Made by a program: the position numbers and the translations under genes. The notes beneath the pieces are model-generated. The model worked only from the letters and a program-made list of their open reading frames with translations, searched no databases and was not told the origin of the DNA. From positions 124,001-188,000 of the forward strand of contig NZ_CP115543.1 in NCBI RefSeq assembly GCF_031834615.1: a stretch of DNA of 64,000 nt, read 5' to 3'. This DNA is from Stenotrophomonas aracearum (GTDB lineage Bacteria > Pseudomonadota > Gammaproteobacteria > Xanthomonadales > Xanthomonadaceae). Shown here one piece after another: positions 9,644 to 17,691 of the stretch. Positions within the stretch are counted from its first letter, which is position 1. Each line of letters starts with the position of its first letter.

Positions 9644-10360
9644 TCAGTCAGCTGGTCGGGCCACCCGGGTGGCCGGTCCGACATCGACCGTGCCCTTGAC
9701 GTGCCCGATGCGTTTCAACTCGGCGGTCTTCCATTCCCAATACTTCGTCGGTTCCCAGTATTCGGCCTGGTAGAACGCATCGGCATCCACCTTGCGGGCG
9801 CCGCGGGGGTCGCGGACCATCATTTCCATCCTGGCCACGCTGCCGGTACGGCTGCCGCTCACCCGCTTCAGCCCGGTGCGGAGCTCGCGTTCCAGGCGGG
9901 GCTTGGACGAAGGGTCCCCGTACTCGGCATAGACGGCCCCGCCTTCATTGACCGCCCGCGCACGGTCGGCCGCATCCAGTTCGGCCCAGTACCGTTCGCG
10001 CTGGTACAGCAGGTACGGCGTCCCGCGTTCGGCGGCGAGGTCCATCCAGATGTAGGCCATGGCACGGTCGGTCGGGCCTCCCTGGCCTTTCCACCACATC
10101 TCCGCCAAGGCTGCCTGCGACAGCTTGTCTGCATACCGGGCCGCAAGCTGGTAGTAGCTGCGGGCCTGTTCCATCCGTCCCTCGGCCTGTGCCCGGTGCC
10201 CCAACTGCCGGTAGCGCATGTCCGGGTGACTGACCAGGAAGGCGTCGCTGCTCAGTACTTCCCGGGCGCGCATGTCCGCCATCTGGGGCTGCGCAACTAC
10301 GGGCGATACGGCCATTACCGCAACCACTGCCCACAGAAGATATTTCAGATGTCCGTTCAC
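9644..10360 (-). CDS. Secreted Sel1/TPR-like repeat protein
   Basis: The 238-residue protein has a signal peptide (AVVAVMAVSPVVAQP) and then Sel1-like helices around residues 40-110 (RMEQARSYYQLAARYADK, followed by AMAYIWMDLAAERG). The second half is not recognised. The GTG at 10358-10360 was chosen over earlier codons because AGGGAGGTGG stands just upstream on the minus strand. Sel1 proteins usually mediate protein contacts; nothing here shows a partner. Confidence 0.72.
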   Translation of the reverse strand: MNGHLKYLLWAVVAVMAVSPVVAQPQMADMRAREVLSSDAFLVSHPDMRYRQLGHRAQAEGRMEQARSYYQLAARYADKLSQAALAEMWWKGQGGPTDRAMAYIWMDLAAERGTPYLLYQRERYWAELDAADRARAVNEGGAVYAEYGDPSSKPRLERELRTGLKRVSGSRTGSVARMEMMVRDPRGARKVDADAFYQAEYWEPTKYWEWKTAELKRIGHVKGTVDVGPATRVARPAD

Positions 10361-10446
10361 CTGCCACCTCCCTGCGTCGGTCAGAACCCCTTCAATACGC
10401 CCCGCAGGGCCCCGCGTCAATCCGGCCGGCCGGGCCGCCCGCCCGG

Positions 10447-10452
10447 TACAAT
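10447..10452 (+). promoter_or_regulatory. Candidate -10 element of rep
   Basis: TACAAT lies 21 bases before the rep start codon in otherwise GC-rich sequence. No good -35 match is visible, which is common in xanthomonads. GGAGAAGG at 10464-10471 is the ribosome binding site. Confidence 0.4.
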
Positions 10453-10473
10453 GCGCCTCCCAGCGGAGAAGGC

Positions 10474-12450
10474 ATGCACGGTCTCAATCCCCCCCAGCAA
10501 GCGGCAGTGATGCACTGCGAAGGTCCCCTGCTGGTGCTGGCCGGTGCCGGCAGCGGCAAGACGCGCGTGATCGTGGAAAAGATCGCGCAGCTCATCGGCA
10601 GCCGGCGTTACCCGGCCAAGCGCATCGCGGCGATCACCTTCACCAACAAGTCCGCCAAGGAAATGCGCGAGCGCGTGGCCAAGCGCCTGCGCGGCGACGA
10701 TGCGGACGAGGTGACCATCTGCACCTTCCATGCGCTGGGGCTGAAGTTCCTGCAGATCGAACATGCGGCGGTCGGGCTCAAGCGCGGCTTTTCGATCTTC
10801 GACGCCGACGATTCCACCGCGCAGGTGAAAGACCTGATGTACGGCGCCAAGCCGGACGACATCGAGGACGTGAAGAACCTGATCTCGCGCGCGAAGAACG
10901 CCGGGCTCTCGCCCGAACAGGCGATGCAGGCCGCGCGCAGCAACCGCGAGAAGGAAGCGGCCAGCGTCTACGAGCGCTACCAGCTGCGCCTGACCGCGTT
11001 CAACGCAGTGGACTTCGACGACCTGATCCGGCTGCCGGTGCAGGTGCTGGAAGAGAACCCGGACATCGCACTGGCCTGGCGCGAGCGGATCGGCTACCTG
11101 CTGGTCGACGAATGCCAGGACACCAACGACGCGCAGTACCGGCTGCTCAGGCAGCTGGCCGGCAGCGCGGGCAACTTCACCTGCGTGGGCGACGACGACC
11201 AGTCAATCTACGCATGGCGCGGTGCCAACCCGGAAAACCTGCAGCAGATGGGGCGCGACTACCCCGCGCTGGAGATCATCAAGCTGGAGCAGAACTACCG
11301 CTGTTCCAACCGCGTGCTGCGCGCGGCCAATGCGCTGATCGCCAACAACCCGCACGAGCACCTGAAGAAGCTGTGGAGCGACCAGGCCGACGGCGAGCGC
11401 ATCCGCGTGTGGGAATGCCGCAACAGCGAACACGAAGCTGAAAAAGTCGCCGCCGAGATCGCGTACATCGCACAGACGAAACAGGTCCCGTGGAGCGACT
11501 TCTGCATCCTGTTCCGCGGCAATTTCCAGTCACGTCCGCTGGAAAAGGCGCTGCAGCTGGTACGCGTGCCGTACCACATCACCGGTGGCACCGCGTTCCT
11601 GGAGCGGCAGGAAGTAAAGGACACGCTGTCGTGGCTGCGGCTGCTGGTCAACCCCGATGACGACACCGCGTTCATGCGCGCGGTGCAGTCGCCCAAGCGC
11701 GAAGTCGGCGCCGGCACCCTGGCCAAGCTTGCTGAGCTGGCGTCGGAGAAAGACCTGCCGATGGCGCATGCCGCCGAGGCGATCGGTGCGCTGGCGCAGC
11801 TGCCGCCGCGCGCGGCCAATGGCCTGAGCCGCTTCACCGACATCCTGCGCGACCTGCGCGCGGACATGCCCAAGCTCAGCTCGGGCGATCTGGTGCGGCG
11901 TCTGGTCAAGGACTCGGGGTTGGTGTCCGAACTGCGCGGTGCGTGCAAGGAAGAGTCGGTGTACCAGCGCCGGCTGGCCAACCTGGAAGAGCTGGCGCAG
12001 TGGTTCGAAGGCGGCCCGCGTGGCGCCTCCACCGCCGACCTGGCCGCGCAGCTGGCGTTGCTGTCGCGCAACGACAAGGATGACGGCGGCAACCAGGTGC
12101 GCATGATGACCCTGCATGCGTCCAAGGGCCTGGAATTCCCGTATGTGTTCATCGTCGGCTGCGAAGACGGCGTGCTGCCGCACCAGGTGAGCCTGGATGA
12201 AGGCAACCTGCAGGAAGAGCGGCGGCTGCTGTACGTAGGCATTACCCGGGCCAAGGTGCAGTTGTGGATGAGTCACAGCAAGCTGACCCGCAAGTTTGGC
12301 GAGCACGTGCGATTGAAGCCGAGCCGGTTCTTCGATGAGATTCCTGCCGAGGAAATGCAGCGCGATGGTGCCGACCCGGTGGCCGATGCGGCGCGCAAGA
12401 AGGAGCGGGCAAGTGCTGGGTTGGCCGCGATCCAGGCGTTGTTTGATTGA
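10474..12450 (+). CDS. rep: ATP-dependent DNA helicase Rep
   Basis: This 658-residue superfamily 1A helicase unwinds DNA 3' to 5' and helps forks through obstacles. Visible motifs are the Q-motif region LNPPQQAAV, Walker A AGAGSGKTR, the Ia motif TFTNKSAKEM, motif II VDECQDTN, motif III GDDDQSIYAWRGA, motif V MTLHASKGLEFP and motif VI EERRLLYVGITRA. The length matches Rep rather than the longer UvrD, and the C-terminal UvrD extension is absent. Confidence 0.95.
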   Translation: MHGLNPPQQAAVMHCEGPLLVLAGAGSGKTRVIVEKIAQLIGSRRYPAKRIAAITFTNKSAKEMRERVAKRLRGDDADEVTICTFHALGLKFLQIEHAAVGLKRGFSIFDADDSTAQVKDLMYGAKPDDIEDVKNLISRAKNAGLSPEQAMQAARSNREKEAASVYERYQLRLTAFNAVDFDDLIRLPVQVLEENPDIALAWRERIGYLLVDECQDTNDAQYRLLRQLAGSAGNFTCVGDDDQSIYAWRGANPENLQQMGRDYPALEIIKLEQNYRCSNRVLRAANALIANNPHEHLKKLWSDQADGERIRVWECRNSEHEAEKVAAEIAYIAQTKQVPWSDFCILFRGNFQSRPLEKALQLVRVPYHITGGTAFLERQEVKDTLSWLRLLVNPDDDTAFMRAVQSPKREVGAGTLAKLAELASEKDLPMAHAAEAIGALAQLPPRAANGLSRFTDILRDLRADMPKLSSGDLVRRLVKDSGLVSELRGACKEESVYQRRLANLEELAQWFEGGPRGASTADLAAQLALLSRNDKDDGGNQVRMMTLHASKGLEFPYVFIVGCEDGVLPHQVSLDEGNLQEERRLLYVGITRAKVQLWMSHSKLTRKFGEHVRLKPSRFFDEIPAEEMQRDGADPVADAARKKERASAGLAAIQALFD

Positions 12451-12474
12451 TCATCAAATTGGAACGGTAGCCCT

Positions 12475-13017
12475 ATGTCCAACGTGATACAGACCGAACG
12501 CCTGCACCTGCGCCTGATGGATCCGGATCGGGACGCGGCCGACATGCTGGCATTGCTCAACGAGCCTGGCTTCATCCGCAACATCGCCGACCGCAAGGTG
12601 CGCACAGTGGAGCAGGCGCGCGACTACACCGCCGAGCGGGTGCTGGGTAGTTACACGCTCAACGGGTTCGGCATGTACGCGATCATTCGCCGCGATGACG
12701 GTGCGTGGCTGGGCAATGCCGGGCTGGTGCGGCGCGCGGAGCTGCCGGGGCCGGATATCGGCTATGCGCTGCGCGCGGAGTACGAAGGGCAGGGCTACGC
12801 GCTGGAAGCGGCGCGCGGAGTACAGCATTACGCGCGCGATGTGCTTGGATATCCGGAGCTGTACGGCATCGTCGCCCCGCACAACGAACGTTCGGCGGCG
12901 TTGCTGCGCAAGCTGGGGATGGAGGCGCGCGGAACGTTGCACTTACCGCCGCCGGTGGATGAGCAGGTATTGGTGTTTGCGACGCCGGGTGCGCCGGTGG
13001 TCCCGGCTTCGCCATAG
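12475..13017 (+). CDS. GNAT N-acetyltransferase, RimJ/RimL-like
   Basis: The 180-residue protein has the layout of the RimJ/RimL group: an N-terminal strand TERLHLRLM, a central WLGNAGLVRR, the acetyl-CoA binding turn YEGQGYALEAARG and the final strand pair with NERSAALLRKLGME. It probably acetylates a small molecule or an N-terminus; the substrate cannot be read from sequence. It starts 24 bases after rep and may be co-transcribed. Confidence 0.85.
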   Translation: MSNVIQTERLHLRLMDPDRDAADMLALLNEPGFIRNIADRKVRTVEQARDYTAERVLGSYTLNGFGMYAIIRRDDGAWLGNAGLVRRAELPGPDIGYALRAEYEGQGYALEAARGVQHYARDVLGYPELYGIVAPHNERSAALLRKLGMEARGTLHLPPPVDEQVLVFATPGAPVVPASP

Positions 13018-13026
13018 ATCTCGAGG

Positions 13027-13048
13027 GACACGCATGGCGTGCCGCTAC
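13027..13048 (-). repeat. SMAG-type palindrome, left member of a facing pair
   Basis: The GTAG header is on the minus strand (CTAC at 13045-13048). The arms are GACACGC and GCGTGCC, so the stem carries one mismatch. It faces the element at 13108-13129, and the two could pair with each other. It lies between the convergent GNAT and YceH genes. Confidence 0.75.
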
Positions 13049-13107
13049 GCGACCTCGCCCCGTCGTGGACCACCGCAATGCCCCATGTCGCTCGTTGCCA
13101 TGCCCGC

Positions 13108-13129
13108 GTAGAGACACGCCATGCGTGTC
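13108..13129 (+). repeat. SMAG-type palindrome, right member of a facing pair
   Basis: This element starts with GTAGAGACACGCC and closes with GCGTGTC. With 13027-13048 it makes a divided inverted repeat of about 100 bases in the tail-to-tail gap between the GNAT gene and the YceH gene. Confidence 0.8.
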
Positions 13130-13139
13130 CCTCGCAATC

Positions 13140-13802
13140 TCAACCGCCCAATTGCGCCCGCAATTCCGCCATCTGCTCCTGCAACGTCGCCACGACGTTC
13201 TCCAGTTCCTGCACGCGCGCTTCCAGTGCGGCGTTGCCGCCACCGCTTCCGCTGGACGCGCCCTTGTACGCCTCCGCCAACGCTTCAACATCCACCGGCC
13301 CGCACAGCAGATGCATGTACCGGTCTTCGCGCTGTCCGCCGGCGCGCGGCACCTGCACGGCCAGGCCACGCTGGATCATGCGCTCCACGTGGTGGCGGAC
13401 TTCGTCGGCGTCCTGGAACTGGAACTGGCGCTCGCTGCGGGTCTGCAGCTCGTTCACCGTCTGCGGGCCCCGCAGCAGCAACAGGCCCAGGATCGCCAGC
13501 TGCTGCCGGGTCAGGTCCAGCGCGGTGGCGGTGCGGTGCTCGAACCGCTCGGCACGCGAGGAGAACTGCTGCCGCGCCAGGCCCAGCGTTTCGAGCTGGC
13601 GCAGCGCGTGGTGCACGTCGCCGGCCGACAGCTGCATCACCGGCTCGCGCGCGGTCTTCTGGTTGGCCGCCACCTGGGTGGCATTCACGGTCAGCGGGTA
13701 GGCGTCCGGGGTGGTGGCTTCCTTCTCGATCAGGCAGCCCAACGCGCGGGCCTGGGCCGCGCTGAGCACGGGCAGGGCGGGGGTCTGGGTGTCGTCGGTC
13801 AT
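13140..13802 (-). CDS. YceH family protein (DUF480)
   Basis: The 220-residue protein has two winged-helix units typical of YceH/DUF480: [21 protein letters not shown] with [17 protein letters not shown], and the second unit with [18 protein letters not shown]. It ends in a predicted coiled coil ([20 protein letters not shown]). The function of YceH is not settled. The ATG at 13802 was chosen over an earlier in-frame start because homologues begin close to the first winged helix. Confidence 0.88.
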   Translation of the reverse strand: MTDDTQTPALPVLSAAQARALGCLIEKEATTPDAYPLTVNATQVAANQKTAREPVMQLSAGDVHHALRQLETLGLARQQFSSRAERFEHRTATALDLTRQQLAILGLLLLRGPQTVNELQTRSERQFQFQDADEVRHHVERMIQRGLAVQVPRAGGQREDRYMHLLCGPVDVEALAEAYKGASSGSGGGNAALEARVQELENVVATLQEQMAELRAQLGG

Positions 13803-13913
13803 GGCTGCGCTCCGGGGGCTTTCTGGGGCGTGCAGCATAGCCGAGCCCCGCCGGAGGCATGAACGCAGGCGGCCAAGCCGGTAAACTGGCGCTACTCAGT
13901 ACTGGTGATCCCC

Positions 13914-14846
13914 ATGCGTCGTAACGCTGTTTCCCTGTCCGTGCTTGCCTGTGCCGTGATCGCGCTCGGCGCGTGCAAGCGCACCGAAGCCCCCGCCGAT
14001 GCGGCGGCCCCGGCCCCCGCTGCGGCCGCTGCCGCCCCGGCCGCCCCGGCCGCCAAGGGCGACGCCGCCGTGGCCGCCAACGACAACCTCAATGCCGTGC
14101 TGTGGATGCAGCGTTCGCAGGAATACCGGGCGATCACCGAGCAGACCTACCGCGCTGCCGCCGATCATCTGGACAAGGCGCTGAAGGAAGCCAACTGGGA
14201 CGCACTGGTGCCCGAAGAGCGCGGCAACGCCGCCAAGGGCCTGAAGCCGGCCGTGGTGCTGGACGTGGACGAAACCGTGCTGGACAACTCGCCCTACCAG
14301 GCGCGCCTGGTCCGCGACGGCAATGAATACGACGAAATGTCCTGGGACCAGTGGGTCGCCGAGAAGAAGGCCAAGGCCATTCCAGGTGTAGTCGACTTCG
14401 CCAAGGCGGCCAATGCCAAGGGCGTGACCCTGCTGTACATCTCCAACCGCGCCGTGCACCTGAAGGAGGCCACCCTGGCCAACCTGCGTGCCGAAGGGCT
14501 GCCGGTCGCTGACGACAGCGTGTTCCTGGGCCTGGGCACCGTGGTCAAGGACTGCGAGCAGGCCGGCAGCGAAAAGAACTGCCGCCGCCGCCTGGCCGGG
14601 CAGAACTACCGCGTGCTGATGCAGTTCGGCGACCAGCTGGGCGACTTCGTGGAAGTCACCGCCAACACCAATGACGGCCGCGACGCCCTGCTGCAGCAGT
14701 ACCACGACTGGTTCGGCGAGCGCTGGTGGATGCTGCCCAACCCGACCTACGGCGGCTTCGAGCCGGCCCAGTTCAACAACGACTACACGCAGTCGCGACA
14801 GGCCCGCCACGACGCCAAGCGTGCCGCGCTGGACTACGCACCGTGA
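13914..14846 (+). CDS. Class C acid phosphatase, lipoprotein e(P4) family
   Basis: This is an outer-membrane-type lipoprotein (310 residues) with a lipobox (VIALGAC) and then an Ala/Pro-rich linker of about 40 residues. The HAD-like domain carries the catalytic [10 protein letters not shown] motif. Related motifs are YISNRA and the late Asp pair in FGDQLGDF. The family hydrolyses phosphomonoesters, including 5'-nucleotides, outside the inner membrane. The ATG at 13914 fits the signal peptide; a GTG three codons earlier is possible. TAAACT at 13882-13887 may be the -10 element. Its TGA overlaps the GTG of pyrF. Confidence 0.9.
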   Translation: MRRNAVSLSVLACAVIALGACKRTEAPADAAAPAPAAAAAAPAAPAAKGDAAVAANDNLNAVLWMQRSQEYRAITEQTYRAAADHLDKALKEANWDALVPEERGNAAKGLKPAVVLDVDETVLDNSPYQARLVRDGNEYDEMSWDQWVAEKKAKAIPGVVDFAKAANAKGVTLLYISNRAVHLKEATLANLRAEGLPVADDSVFLGLGTVVKDCEQAGSEKNCRRRLAGQNYRVLMQFGDQLGDFVEVTANTNDGRDALLQQYHDWFGERWWMLPNPTYGGFEPAQFNNDYTQSRQARHDAKRAALDYAP

Positions 14847-15562
14847 GCCGCGCCCCGCTGCCGCTGCGCGATGACGAGCGCCTGATCTTCGCGCTCGACG
14901 TACCGGGCCGCGAAGAAGCGCTGGCGTGGGTGGACCGGCTGGGCGATGCGGTGTCGTTCTACAAGATCGGCATGGAGCTGCTCGCCTCGGGGGAGTACTT
15001 CCAGGTGCTGGACGCGCTCGCCGCGCGCGACAAGCGCGTGTTCGTGGACCTGAAGTTCTTCGACATCCCGGCCACCGCGGCTGCCGTCATCAAGCGCCTG
15101 TCGCAGTGGCCGGTGAGCTACGCCACCATCCACGGCTGGCACCCGGCCATGATGGAGACCTGCGCGGCCGCCAACAGCAGTGACATGCGCCTGCTGGCGG
15201 TGACCGTGCTGACCTCGATGGGCCGTGACGACCTGCGCGGCATGGGCATCGACCGCGAGCCGGTGGAGGTGGTGGTCGAGCGCGCGCTGGCCGCCCAGGC
15301 CGCCGGCATCGACGGCGTGATCGCCTCGGGCCAGGAAGCCGGTCCGATCCGCGCTGCCACCGGTACCGGTTTCTCGATCGTGTGCCCCGGCATCCGCCCG
15401 GGCGGCCCGGTCGGCGATGACCAGAAGCGCACCGTGGGCGTGGCGCAGGCGTTTGCCGACGGCGCCGACGCGATCGTGGTCGGTCGCCCGATCCGCCTCG
15501 CGGCCGACCCGCGCGCGGCGGCCCAGGCGATCCAGGACGAGATCCGCAGCGCACGCCGCTGA
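14843..15562 (+). CDS. pyrF: Orotidine 5'-phosphate decarboxylase
   Basis: The enzyme (239 residues) makes UMP from OMP, the last step of pyrimidine synthesis. The catalytic D-x-K-xx-D array is seen in [11 protein letters not shown] (Asp69, Lys71, Asp74), and the phosphate loop is CPGIRPGG with VGRPI. The GTG start overlaps the upstream TGA by four bases (GTGA), so it is probably translated together with the nucleotidase-like phosphatase, a plausible nucleotide-salvage pairing. Confidence 0.96.
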   Translation: MSRAPLPLRDDERLIFALDVPGREEALAWVDRLGDAVSFYKIGMELLASGEYFQVLDALAARDKRVFVDLKFFDIPATAAAVIKRLSQWPVSYATIHGWHPAMMETCAAANSSDMRLLAVTVLTSMGRDDLRGMGIDREPVEVVVERALAAQAAGIDGVIASGQEAGPIRAATGTGFSIVCPGIRPGGPVGDDQKRTVGVAQAFADGADAIVVGRPIRLAADPRAAAQAIQDEIRSARR

Positions 15563-15617
15563 CGGAACTGCGTCGCGGTATCGACTTGCGCTGGTTCGCA
15601 GGATCGGAAACATCAAT

Positions 15618-15640
15618 CGCCGGCAGCCTGCCGGCGTTGT
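15618..15640 (+). terminator. Possible terminator after pyrF
   Basis: An eight-pair stem (CGCCGGCA with TGCCGGCG) around a three-base loop is followed by TTGT. The T tract is poor, so this is only a candidate. Confidence 0.35.
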
Positions 15641-15752
15641 CAAAACGGGACCGACCACGCAGTCGGCCCGGCTGCTTTGCCGTCGAATCGGACGGGCACG
15701 CGCTGTTCTGCGCCGTGCCTGTTGATTCCACTTTTCGCAAAGGAGTTGCTGT

Positions 15753-16592
15753 ATGCGTATTGGTTACCGCTCGGCCGGGATGTTCGGCCTGACACTTTCC
15801 GCGGCATCTGTCGCTGTTGCCCTTCTGGTTTCAGGCGTGGCGCGGGCCGCCCCCGACCCGGACACGTCTCCGCGCATCATCGGCGGTACCGACGCCGAAC
15901 CCGGTCAGTACCCCTTCATGGCCAGCCTGCAGTCGCTGCACCGCGGCGACAGCGACCGCGACCGGCACCGCTGCGGCGCCACTCTGATCTCGCCCTCGTG
16001 GGTGCTGACCGCCGCGCACTGCGTGGATGGCATGCTGCCGCCGCAGCTGGCGGTGCTGGTGGGGCACACCCTGGGCACCACGCCGCGCCGCCGCACCTCC
16101 AACATCAAGGCGATCCATGTCCACCCGGCGTATGACGCCGAGGACCTGATCAACGACGTGGCGCTGATCCAGCTCAAGCGGCCGGTCAACGGGGTGGAAA
16201 CCGCCGAGCCGATGCTGGGCCGCGACAGCGCCTGGCTGCGGCTGGGGCGCGCCTTCACCGTGATCGGGTGGGGCGTGACTGAATTCCCCGGCGACGCCCG
16301 GCCCACCGTACTGCAGACCGTGCAGACCCCGTTCGTGCCCTTCAAGACCTGCCGCGAGGCTTACCCCGGGCTGCAGGCGGGCAGCGTGATCTGTGCCGGC
16401 ACCGAGGGCATCGACAGCTGCCAGGGCGACTCCGGCGGGCCGCTGCTGGTGAAGCGGAAGACCGGCTGGACGGTGCTGGGCACGGTCAGCTGGGGCGAAG
16501 GCTGTGCCCTGCCGGACCTGCCCGGGGTGTATGCGCGGCTGTCGCAGGGCTATGTGCGCGACTTCATCCAGACCACTTGGACGCGTGACTGA
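15753..16592 (+). CDS. Secreted trypsin-like serine protease (S1)
   Basis: The 279-residue precursor has a signal peptide to about residue 32, a short propeptide ending in SPR and the activation site IIGG. The triad is present: His in LTAAHC, Asp in NDVALIQL and Ser in CQGDSGGP. The residue six before the catalytic serine is Asp (DSCQGDSGG), which in trypsins gives Arg/Lys specificity. SWGEGCALPDLPGVYARL completes the fold. Because the propeptide ends in Arg, it could activate itself. AAAGGAG lies just before the ATG. It may be a target of the I78 lipoproteins encoded 14-21 kb away, but that is inference. Confidence 0.94.
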   Translation: MRIGYRSAGMFGLTLSAASVAVALLVSGVARAAPDPDTSPRIIGGTDAEPGQYPFMASLQSLHRGDSDRDRHRCGATLISPSWVLTAAHCVDGMLPPQLAVLVGHTLGTTPRRRTSNIKAIHVHPAYDAEDLINDVALIQLKRPVNGVETAEPMLGRDSAWLRLGRAFTVIGWGVTEFPGDARPTVLQTVQTPFVPFKTCREAYPGLQAGSVICAGTEGIDSCQGDSGGPLLVKRKTGWTVLGTVSWGEGCALPDLPGVYARLSQGYVRDFIQTTWTRD

Positions 16593-16618
16593 TCTTAGTG
16601 AAAACAATGCGTTATGAG

Positions 16619-16645
16619 CACCTTGCCCGTTCTGCGGGCAAGGTG
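16619..16645. terminator. Strong hairpin after the trypsin gene
   Basis: A perfect 11-pair stem (CACCTTGCCCG with CGGGCAAGGTG) around a five-base loop lies 26 bases past the trypsin stop. No T run follows on the plus strand, so it may work as a stem that protects mRNA or with Rho rather than as a classical terminator. Confidence 0.45.
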
Positions 16646-16704
16646 GCTTGCCGCTGTAATGCGCAGGCCGCAAGATGCGGACCGGTCCGGGGAAGTCCGA
16701 ATTC

Positions 16705-17691
16705 ATGTCCATGCCATTGATGACAGGGCGCTGCCGACCTTGGGTGATGACGCTCTCGCTGTGCGGCCTGGTGCTGCTGGGCGCGTGCAAGCGCGATGCG
16801 ATCGATCCGGACAAGCCGGCCGCCGAGCCGGTGGCGGCGCTGCAGCAGATCGCCCGCCACGTAGCCGAGAACGACCTGGTCGGGTACGCCCGCGCTTCGG
16901 TGCCCCCGGCCCAGTACACCCGCCTGCAGGCGGCCTGGGCGGACGGCCACAGCCGCTGGCCGCTGACCGACCTGCCGCTGGACGGGCAGCTGCTGCCGAT
17001 GCTGGCCGCGCTCTCGGCCCCGGAGGCCCCGCAGCGCCTGCAGCGGTCCTTCGATACCCAGATTGCCGGGCAGGCCACCGGCGTGCGCCAGGCCGCGCAC
17101 TCGATGGGCCTGTTTGGCGTGCAGTACCTGCGCAACCAGACCGATTACAGCGACACCGAGCGCGCCCACTACAGCCAGGTGGTGGACGTGCTGAGCCGCT
17201 GGGCCGCCGCCGCACCGCTGACCGACAAGCAGCGCGCGAAGACCACCATCACCCTGCTGACCGCCACCGCGCGCACCGCCGGGCTGTCCACCGACGCCCA
17301 GCTGCAGGCGGCCGGCATGGAAGACAGCCTGCGCAGGCTGGGACCGTTCGCAAAGGCGTTCAAGACCGCGCTGGCCAGTTACGGGCTTTCGCTGGATGCG
17401 GCGCTGACCGGCGTGCAGGGCGAACTGGTGTCCCAGCAGGGCGACAGCGCAGTGGTGCGGATCCAGTACCCGCTGGCCGGCGAGCAGATCGAAGCCCAGG
17501 TGCGCATGGCCCGCCGCGACGGTCACTGGTACCTGGCGCGCACCCTGGAAGAAACCGACGCGCTGCTGGCCGCCGCAGATGAAGCGGCCGCCGCCGACGC
17601 CGCCAAAGCTGAACACGACGCCCGCCAGGCCGCCGAAGCAGAGGCCGCCGCACAGGTCAAGGACGGTGCTTCTGCACCGGCTAAGCCATAA
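16705..17691 (+). CDS. Lipoprotein of unknown function upstream of plsB
   Basis: The protein (328 residues) has a lipobox (GLVLLGAC) and a mostly helical body. Its end is rich in Ala and acidic or basic residues (ADEAAAADAAKAEHDARQ), which suggests a coiled coil. I do not recognise a known domain. The ATG at 16705 follows GGGGAAG; two further in-frame ATGs at 16711 and 16720 are possible. The TAA stop overlaps the ATG of plsB, so the two are probably co-translated. Confidence 0.72.
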   Translation: MSMPLMTGRCRPWVMTLSLCGLVLLGACKRDAIDPDKPAAEPVAALQQIARHVAENDLVGYARASVPPAQYTRLQAAWADGHSRWPLTDLPLDGQLLPMLAALSAPEAPQRLQRSFDTQIAGQATGVRQAAHSMGLFGVQYLRNQTDYSDTERAHYSQVVDVLSRWAAAAPLTDKQRAKTTITLLTATARTAGLSTDAQLQAAGMEDSLRRLGPFAKAFKTALASYGLSLDAALTGVQGELVSQQGDSAVVRIQYPLAGEQIEAQVRMARRDGHWYLARTLEETDALLAAADEAAAADAAKAEHDARQAAEAEAAAQVKDGASAPAKP